Part shown: positions 57,338 to 64,000 of the stretch, piece after piece | Position numbering within the stretch: the first letter of the stretch is position 1 | Layout of the letters: the number at the start of each line of letters is the position of its first letter | Notes under the pieces: generated by a model | The model's input: only the letters and a program-made list of their open reading frames with translations | Databases searched by the model: none | What the model was told of the DNA's origin: nothing | Made by a program: the position numbers and the translations under genes | DNA from: Celoporthe dispersa | Taxonomy: Eukaryota > Ascomycota > Sordariomycetes > Diaporthales > Cryphonectriaceae | DNA length: 64,000 bases | Reading direction: 5' to 3' | Assembly: GCA_016584495.1 (NCBI GenBank) | Contig: WAID01000018.1 | Coordinates: forward strand, 62,001 to 126,000

Positions 57338-58318
57338 TCAAAGTCGAGAACTCGAACTGTAATAATTACCCACCTCTGCTCTGGCCCAAAGAGCGATTTT
57401 TGCTCCTGGTCCTAAGGCGTCCAAAAATCCTTCCCCATTGCCAGCAGACATTGGCTCTTGTGTCTCCGTATATACTCCGGCTATCCAGTCGACGCGATAG
57501 TCATGCCAATCGCCTCGCGCGGTAACTAGAGAGCAAGTTAATCTCAGCTAAGCACCAATCGCAAGTGGCAAATATGGCAGGCTCAATGATAATACAGAAG
57601 CCTTTAATTAGGTACTAAATACATATATAAAGAACACCGCGGAATAACCGGCAAATGAGCCCAGGCCCAGGGGTGCTCATCATCACATATGGGAGTCATA
57701 GGCAAGAGCGAAGAGAAGGTAGTCTGCTGCAGTACAGTACTGTATAACTCAAAATCACTTACTATTATGATGCACTTTCCAAGTTGATCTCCCATCTCGA
57801 TCAACAATATCCCATCCTCGCTCTCGGAGGTCTTGTCTCGCCTCTATCGGGCTGCGGAATGTATGCGATAGCACCAACTCGAGGGGATCACCCGCCTCTG
57901 ATTCGGCGGTGAGGTCGCTCACAGGACGCAATATGCTGACTTCGAACCAGGTATGACTGTTTATATATGTTCCATTTCCACCATTGTCGGCCCAGCCCTG
58001 GTCTGCAGCACGCATCTGGATGGTGATCCACGATACATGGTGGCAAGTTGCAGGCAGTGGCTGTGTCGTCAGGTACAGACCCGCAACTGAAGCGTTTGGT
58101 CCAGGCTCCCAGAAGTCATCGGCCTTATACCTCAGATCCATGACACGACGATTCGTGATGCGAGTCTGGTAGGCTGCGAAAGACAAAATCAAGAGTGCGA
58201 GCTCCTCCGGTAGTTGATAAGGCAACACGGGAAGCCTCAAACCGCGGAGGATGGACTTAGCAATGAGCACATCTTGGAGTGTTGGATTAAAGTCGGTTCG
58301 TGTTAACTGCAGAGACAT
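57338..58318 (-). CDS. Conserved fungal hypothetical protein
   Basis: Two exons (58318-57763 and 57525-57338) give about 247 residues. The first has an F-box-like hydrophobic stretch (LPYQLPEELALLILSFAAYQTR) near residue 35. It then has WITIQMRAADQGWADNGGNGTYINSHTWFEVSILRP, a pattern I know from many fungal hypothetical proteins. The second exon adds DWHDYRVDWIAG and DALGPGAKIALWARA, which fits the end of that domain. The stop at 57338-57340 follows a short non-conserved tail, where relatives usually continue with a tryptophan-rich segment, so the end may be truncated or spliced differently. Function unknown. Confidence 0.65.
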
Positions 58319-59119
58319 TGTCCATATCCTTGCTCAACTAGACGCGTGTTTTTCGTGTCCCGTTCAGTCACGGAATAAGCGTTTGGGCATTTCAGTTGAG
58401 GCCACAAAATAAAGAATGAGATGCTGCGGAGCGTCTTGCAGGTTTATGATATCATACCACAGCTAAGCACACACCCCGCAAAGGTGACGTAGAAGCCGTG
58501 CTGATATTCTCATACCCGCCGGACGCGCTTAAATAATTCCTACACACTTGCTTGTGGCGCATGAGTGCGGGTAAGCTGTCTCACGATCCTTGAGTCGAGA
58601 GTGAATTGTTACACTTAAGTACTTGCTGTAAAGAAATGGGTGATTTCGACCTCTAACCTTCACCATTATTCCGCATATAAATCATCACGGACCTGAAATT
58701 TAGTCAATATTATTGCGACTCTAATATGGTTCCTGTTGCACACAGCAGTGCCTGGAGCTGTCTCAGAGCAGCTTTATAAAGATTAGTAATATTATAGTTT
58801 CGAAGTTTTCCATGGTGACGGTATACCGGATCACCCAAAAGCCTCGAGTAGCTAAACAAGGAAGCGGCACTGCCTATGTACTCATTTCCGGTTATCTTTC
58901 ATCACCAATCCTCAAAATGCTATGGGTGAGCAAGCCGTCACACCAGTGAGCTTCAACAACGTCAAGGAGTAATATGGCATATGCCAATAAGTGGGTCCTC
59001 TGCGCACGGTTAGCTCAGTAAAAGCTTTGACTACCCCGCGTCAACTCCGCTCAGCTTCAACACTGACCTGTTGTTTTCTCTGGAGCCACATTTGCAACCG
59101 TCATCGTCATGTAGTCAAG
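58319..59119. other. Divergent spacer
   Basis: Head-to-head spacer of 800 bases with no supported gene or element. Confidence 0.45.
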
Positions 59120-61508
59120 ATGTTTTGCTCAACTTGTGTTGACCTGGGCGACGCGCAGAAACCCTCCTGGTTCCAATTCCAATATCTTCTTACGGACCTC
59201 GAAGAGAATGCTTGCAAAGGAGACTCCAGCCAATGTGGCATGTGCGCGCTGCTTTGGGAGAGCTTAGTTGCTCTCCTTGGCAGATATATATCTGTATTCT
59301 ATGAGGCTTTAATCTTGGATAGCGGAAACGATCTAGGCGGAGGCGTTGCTATACCTGTCAGGAGAGGCGCGCTGTTGCCAAGAGATTCTCATCACAGGTC
59401 GGTAAATCATGTCAGTGTGGGGATTAATATTGCGTAGCTGTCGTCTGATCGTTCTTCATAGAGTGGCTAGGAAGCTTGCGCTGGAGTTCTCTACAGAAGG
59501 TAAGCTTTTTGGATTTAGATCTCTACATCAACTATGCTCTAACGCTCCTAGAAAGCTTTTCTCCCGCCTTCCCACCTATTCCACCTTCCCAAAGCTCATT
59601 ATCCTTAGGCGCTCGCTGATATCCAGGAGTAGGTACTCATCCCTTCAACGGCGACAATGACGGTCACAGCCACGCTCGTATTGTCTCTAGCGACGGCTTA
59701 TCACCAGATTCCCTCGCAGTGATCAGATTCTGGACAACAACCTGCAACCCACAGTCCCATCCGGCCTGCTTCCCTGACCTTACTGGGGTTCCAGAGCCTA
59801 CGCGGCTCATAGCCGTCGGGATGCAGGACAGCGACGTGCGACTTGTCGAGACTGCTTCAATCCAGTCGCCTGGAAATAATGAGTTGCGCTATGTAGCACT
59901 AAGCCATTGCTGGGGCGGCTCGTGTCCGCTGACGACGGTCTCGGGTAACTTTCACGATCACTTGGTCCGTTTGCCGTGGGAAAAACTGCCACAAACCTTT
60001 CGGGATGCGATGCATGCCACAAGGGCTGTAGGAGTGGGCTATGTCTGGATTGATTCTTTGTGCATCATTCAGGACTCTGAAGAGGATTGGGCTGCCGAGT
60101 CTGTCAAGATGGCCGGCATCTACGAGCGAGCGCATATTACCGTTTCTGCGGATGCCGCCGTAGACTGCCACTCCGGCTTCGCAAGCCAGCCTGCACGAAA
60201 GTCTGCACCATCAGTGATCCTTGACTACAGAATCTCAGGCTCTGAAGATTTATATGCGGGGAAGATGCTCCTCCGTGAGACAGGCCTTCCGTACGACCGC
60301 GGGACCATGCACGGCTGGGAGAACGAGGGATTTATCTCTCCACTCCGACCACTCGACGAGAGCTTCCCCGATGGGCAGGGACCGACATGTCTCACCCCCC
60401 GATGAATGACTGGACTCTGAGTAGGTCTTTGTGCTTCCTTTGCAGAAAGGAACGGAAGGCGGACGGTACTGTGCTAATAGATGAAACAAATAAACATAGA
60501 TACCCGTTCGAAGCTCTCGACCCGCGGATGGGTGTTTCAAGAGCGCATGATGTCCCGCCGCTCTCTGCACTTCGGCACCTCTGAGACAGGGTGGGAATGT
60601 CTGACCTCCTTAACATGCGAATGCATGCCTCATATGAGGCATCCCGTGCAGAAAAAGCCAACAGGTGCAGAGGTCGTGGAGCTCGATCGTCGAAGCCTTC
60701 TCAAGGCTGGACCTGACGTTTGCAAGTGACCGCTTGCCCGCTCTCGCAGGCCTGGCTGCTAGACATATGCGCCTGGGAGAGAGTAATAGTGCTTATGTCG
60801 CTGGGCTATGGGAGGGGAGTATTATTCAGGATCTGCATTGGTGCAGGTCGAAGAGAGATATGGCCTTCAATACGGACCTAGCAGCCCCAAAGGGCCGTTT
60901 TGAAAAGTACTATGCGCCGACGTGGTCGTGGGCAAGCTCGACTATTGCATTATCGTACTGGGATGCTCGCGAGACGTATATGGATATGTTCGAGGTGCAG
61001 AAAATCGCCTTCGGCTTGCAGGTCCCGTCGAACCGCTTTGGACCTGTGAACGATGGTGCGCATCTGAGAGTAAGGGGTTATTTGGCTAAGGCACGAATTG
61101 GAAGTGAGATTCAAAAGGAGCAGTCAGAGTTTACTGCTGATGGGGTCGAGATATGGTCAGAGACGACGAGATACGTGCTGGGAAACGAGCCAGATATCTG
61201 GCTGGTACCCCCTGGTCAGCCAACACCAGCAGAGCTTTTTACCGGATGTTCACGCCATTCTTGACATCCCGGGCGAGTTTGACGATACCGATCAAGTATT
61301 TCATCTTCTGCTGATGTCAATTGGTAAGATGAGAAAGGACTCATCAGAACTTGTGGTGGCCTGCCTGTTACTGCAGGAGGACAGGCCGAGGGTCCATGAT
61401 CAAGATACCTGCTTCGTAAGGTGCGGTTTTGGTTTGAGTTTCTTCGACGAGAAGGTGCCTAACCCTTGGAGAGAATATCATGAGCTTAGAGAATTCAATA
61501 TCTATTAG
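59120..61508 (+). CDS. HET-domain protein with broken frames
   Basis: Starts MFCSTCVDLGDAQKPSWFQFQYL (a Cys-containing N-terminal block common in HET proteins). The HET domain follows: LRYVALSHCWGGSCPLTTVSGN, then VGVGYVWIDSLCIIQDSEEDWAAESVKMAGIYERAHITVSADA, then RGWVFQERMMSRRSLHFG, and further on APTWSWASS and a conserved C-terminus ending ELREFNIY. An early intron near 59400-59700 is likely. Around 60395-60480 and 60650-60670 the frame changes in ways that ordinary introns do not explain, each near a homopolymer run. Either base errors in an intact gene or an early pseudogene. The predicted role is non-self recognition. Confidence 0.65.
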
Positions 61509-63876
61509 ATTTTTGGCGCGCGCCTCACTCTGATCTCGTAACTTATATAGATTGACGGGCTCAGGGCAGCTAAGCGGCTCCTTCAAATATTTTCAGTTCA
61601 CTCATCGAAACGACACCCTTAGCTACAGCAACCTCAAGTATGTTCTCAACGAAAATTCTTGCTCGCTCCTTGTCTGAACCAGGGTTGTCTCTCTCCATCA
61701 TATAGGCGGCATCGGTGCAATCAGACATAGCGACAAACCGAAAAACTTTGATGTTATAGTGCGGCAGAACCATTTCCTCTGTGCCTGGAGACGGCTCGGG
61801 AATCAAAATCTGATATGGCGGCGGATAAGCTGTCTAGGTTCGCTAAATATGTCGAGCGGCGGCTTGGTGTCTCTGGCCGGTCCTATTGTTGGAAATAGAC
61901 CTTTCGGCTGGACGTCTCATTGAAAGGTGGATTTCTTGTTAATTTAAATACTTGAGTACTCATATGACAAAGACGAAGCTCCAATCTTGTCAATATTCAT
62001 GAGAAGCCGTGCAGACCGTAGACTATGCTCTGGTCTCCATGAACTTCATCCTAATTACTGTCCGAAGTCACCTTGGGGGTAGGTTAAGCCGCTTTATTTC
62101 GAAGATCTCTTCCCTACATACTTAGAGACGTATTTGACAAAGAACAGGCCATTTGGAGGATGTGCAGCGTTAGGTAAGTCCCTTATAACTATAGTCCTAT
62201 ACTGGAAGAAAAGTACCACAACGTAATTCTCGATGAACAAATGCTAAACTGATTTGACTTGGAGGCCCCTTCACAGCCTTTCCTCTATGGACAGCGGGCA
62301 TATGAGTCATGACTGCAATGATTCCCACGATATTGGTCTACTGCTGCCTTTCATCAGTGATGCGAATGCCAGAGGTAATGAATTCATGTGGGCCGGACAG
62401 ACAGCTCTGGCCTTGAATGATATGCATGTGATCATGCCCTTTTCACCTTTGTTATCATGACAAGGTACGGCTGAGCAAGCATTGGACTACGCTGTATCGA
62501 AAGAGCTTCAGTTGGTGCGAGGGCCAGGTCAGTCACGCCTCTGTGCGTGCGTTTTGTGTATGTATGTGTGTTTGCGCATATGTGTTTCTTATTCTAAGAT
62601 TCCAAGTTTGCATCAAGATCTCACGAACTCCCATAGCTCCTTCAGTTATAAATGTTTAGTCCTTAAAACAATAGGAACTTCCCGCACACATTTTGGAGGC
62701 AACTACGAGGCTCAGTATCTTCTACCCCTAGCAAAGAGGACGGTGCCAACCCGGCGCACAGAGTTGCCACTCTCGAAGGACTTCCCAGTCACCAACACCA
62801 GAGCTGACTTCCAGGATCATGAAGGGTTTGCGGTCTCACTCTTCAACTCTGGCCAGCCAGTTTCTTAGCCTGACGTGGACATATTGTCATGGGATATTTA
62901 GCAAGCATCAAGACTTTTGTGGTTCATCGTGATCATATTCTTGGCCCGGGATAGTGCAACTTGCTTCTATAAATCAGACTAGGACAGTTGGGTCCTGGGG
63001 TATAGTAATTACCGGTTCTGCATGGGTTCTCGAAACTGTGCCGAATTATTAAAACCTGTACGGCTGTATTGTAGCATCCCTATTCCCTTCCACTTGATAA
63101 AGTTATTAATTCCTAGGTAAATACGAGCAAGAGAAACTCCAGCTATACTCTATGGGACTGTACTATATGGAAATTCCGGTAAGGAGTACGTGATGCTTTA
63201 GTAGATGCCCACGAGAAGGGGGGAGAGAAAGCACTATATCTTGGCAGCTTCGTATTATATGGTATTTGCGAGAAAAGAGAAAAGTCTACGAACTCGTTCC
63301 TAACGAAATGAATTGACTTGCCGTGTGATTTAGGAGCTTAGAGGCAAGTCCGAATAGCTGTCTAGCTTTGGGGTGCCTACAACGTTATATATAACCATGC
63401 TTCTGGTGCTTTCCATTTTAAGGGACTACATAAATATTGAAAGGAGTCTTTAGTAGGCGTGTTGTGTTATATAGCTTATATTTCAGGCTGAAATGCTATA
63501 GGACCACTATACACATCCTTTTATTCTATTCTGCTTGGGTTTGATGTTCAAAAATGCACAGTGACTATGTGATTATGGGGTGCAAAGGGGCTGATGAAAC
63601 AGTGGTCGAGAGAAAGGCTGATATTTGGTCCCGAGCTGAAGACATAATTAGGATGAAACAAACCAAATCAAAAGAAACTAAGGCACATGTTTGAAATATA
63701 TGACGCGGTAGGAAGGGAAAGCTGACACAGGGATAGACGAGTGCTACAAATGCTATAAAGTATAATATATACAATGAATGGAGAAGATTGTCTATCCATA
63801 ACTTATCCAGATTGTACAAGAAACGTGAGAGAAAAAGGTGACAAGAGCTGTTTTGACTTTAGCGCCCTTTCTTCTC
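61509..63876. other. Long gene-poor spacer
   Basis: About 2.4 kb without a supported gene. A 78-codon minus-strand frame at 61570-61806 lacks an ATG at its start and has no known motif. Frames at 62254-62868 are short and unsupported. The AT-rich sequence may be decayed. Confidence 0.4.
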
Positions 63877-64000
63877 TCAGTCAGCGCTACAAAGGCGACC
63901 GCTGCCATCGACAGTCCAATACTCGCTACCCACGGCATGCAAAGCATAGAAAACATGGTCGGGGTCGTACTGGTTCTTGATGTCGAGCAAGCGGTCGTAG
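63877..64000 (-). CDS. C-terminus of a berberine-bridge-type FAD oxidoreductase (runs off right edge)
   Basis: The last 40 codons of a minus-strand gene ending at the TGA at 63877-63879. The reading YDRLLDIKNQYDPDHVFYALHAVG, then SEYWTVDGSGRLC, is the conserved BBE (berberine and berberine-like) tail of FAD-linked oxidases. Those enzymes are often found in secondary-metabolite clusters. The FAD domain lies beyond the window, so neither substrate nor completeness can be judged. Confidence 0.8.
   Translation of the reverse strand, partial: YDRLLDIKNQYDPDHVFYALHAVGSEYWTVDGSGRLCSAD

Noticed and set aside
1..64000. tRNA, rRNA or complete transposons
   Set aside because: No tRNA arm pattern, rRNA sequence, terminal inverted repeats or transposase/reverse-transcriptase motifs could be found by eye. 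A covariance-model search would be decisive for RNA genes.

Overview
The window is nuclear DNA of a filamentous ascomycete (Pezizomycotina). The signs are genes with short GT...AG introns of about 45-110 bases, four Zn2Cys6 transcription factors, two HET-domain loci plus a HET relic, a DUF3176 membrane protein, three DUF3328 (UstYa-type) proteins, and gene-poor AT-rich spacers. The sequence alone does not fix the genus.

Layout. (1) 1-16042 is a catabolic neighbourhood: the edge of an unknown disordered protein, a Zn2Cys6 regulator, a 6-phosphogluconate-dehydrogenase-like enzyme, a phytanoyl-CoA-dioxygenase-like enzyme, a fumarylacetoacetate-hydrolase-family enzyme, a class II aldolase, an RraA-like aldolase and a sugar/quinate-type MFS permease. 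Several pairs are divergent. Together they look like an uptake-and-breakdown cluster for a hydroxy acid, sugar acid or aromatic-derived acid. The substrate is not evident. (2) 17830-35317 is the most unusual part: a candidate fungal RiPP (dikaritin-like) cluster. A small secreted precursor carries eight near-perfect 15-residue repeats. Around it lie three UstYa/DUF3328 proteins with paired HxxHC motifs, a sucrose-transporter-like MFS protein, a Zn2Cys6 regulator, and further out a drug-efflux MFS protein and a second Zn2Cys6 regulator. A CGG-N8-CCG palindrome lies in each promoter region of the core genes. (3) 36643-48101 is accessory: a HET gene, a DUF3176 protein, a protein of unknown family with two related halves, a secreted Asp-zincin-like metalloprotease and a degraded HET gene. 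(4) 49353-56454 is a MAL-type maltose cluster: maltase, maltose permease and Zn2Cys6 activator, with an AmyR/MalR-type CGG-N8-CGG site and CreA-like sites in the divergent promoter. (5) 57338-64000 holds an unknown protein, a HET gene with broken frames, a long gene-poor spacer and the C-terminus of a berberine-bridge-type FAD oxidoreductase running off the right edge.

A recurrent technical pattern matters for anyone using this annotation. In several otherwise well-conserved genes the frame changes by exactly one base, most clearly at or near runs of C or G (13270-13275, 31766-31770, 43095-43098, probably 5233-5238, and two repeats of the precursor). Either these are uncorrected homopolymer errors or the locus is decaying. 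The former seems more likely, because coding on both sides of each break is intact.
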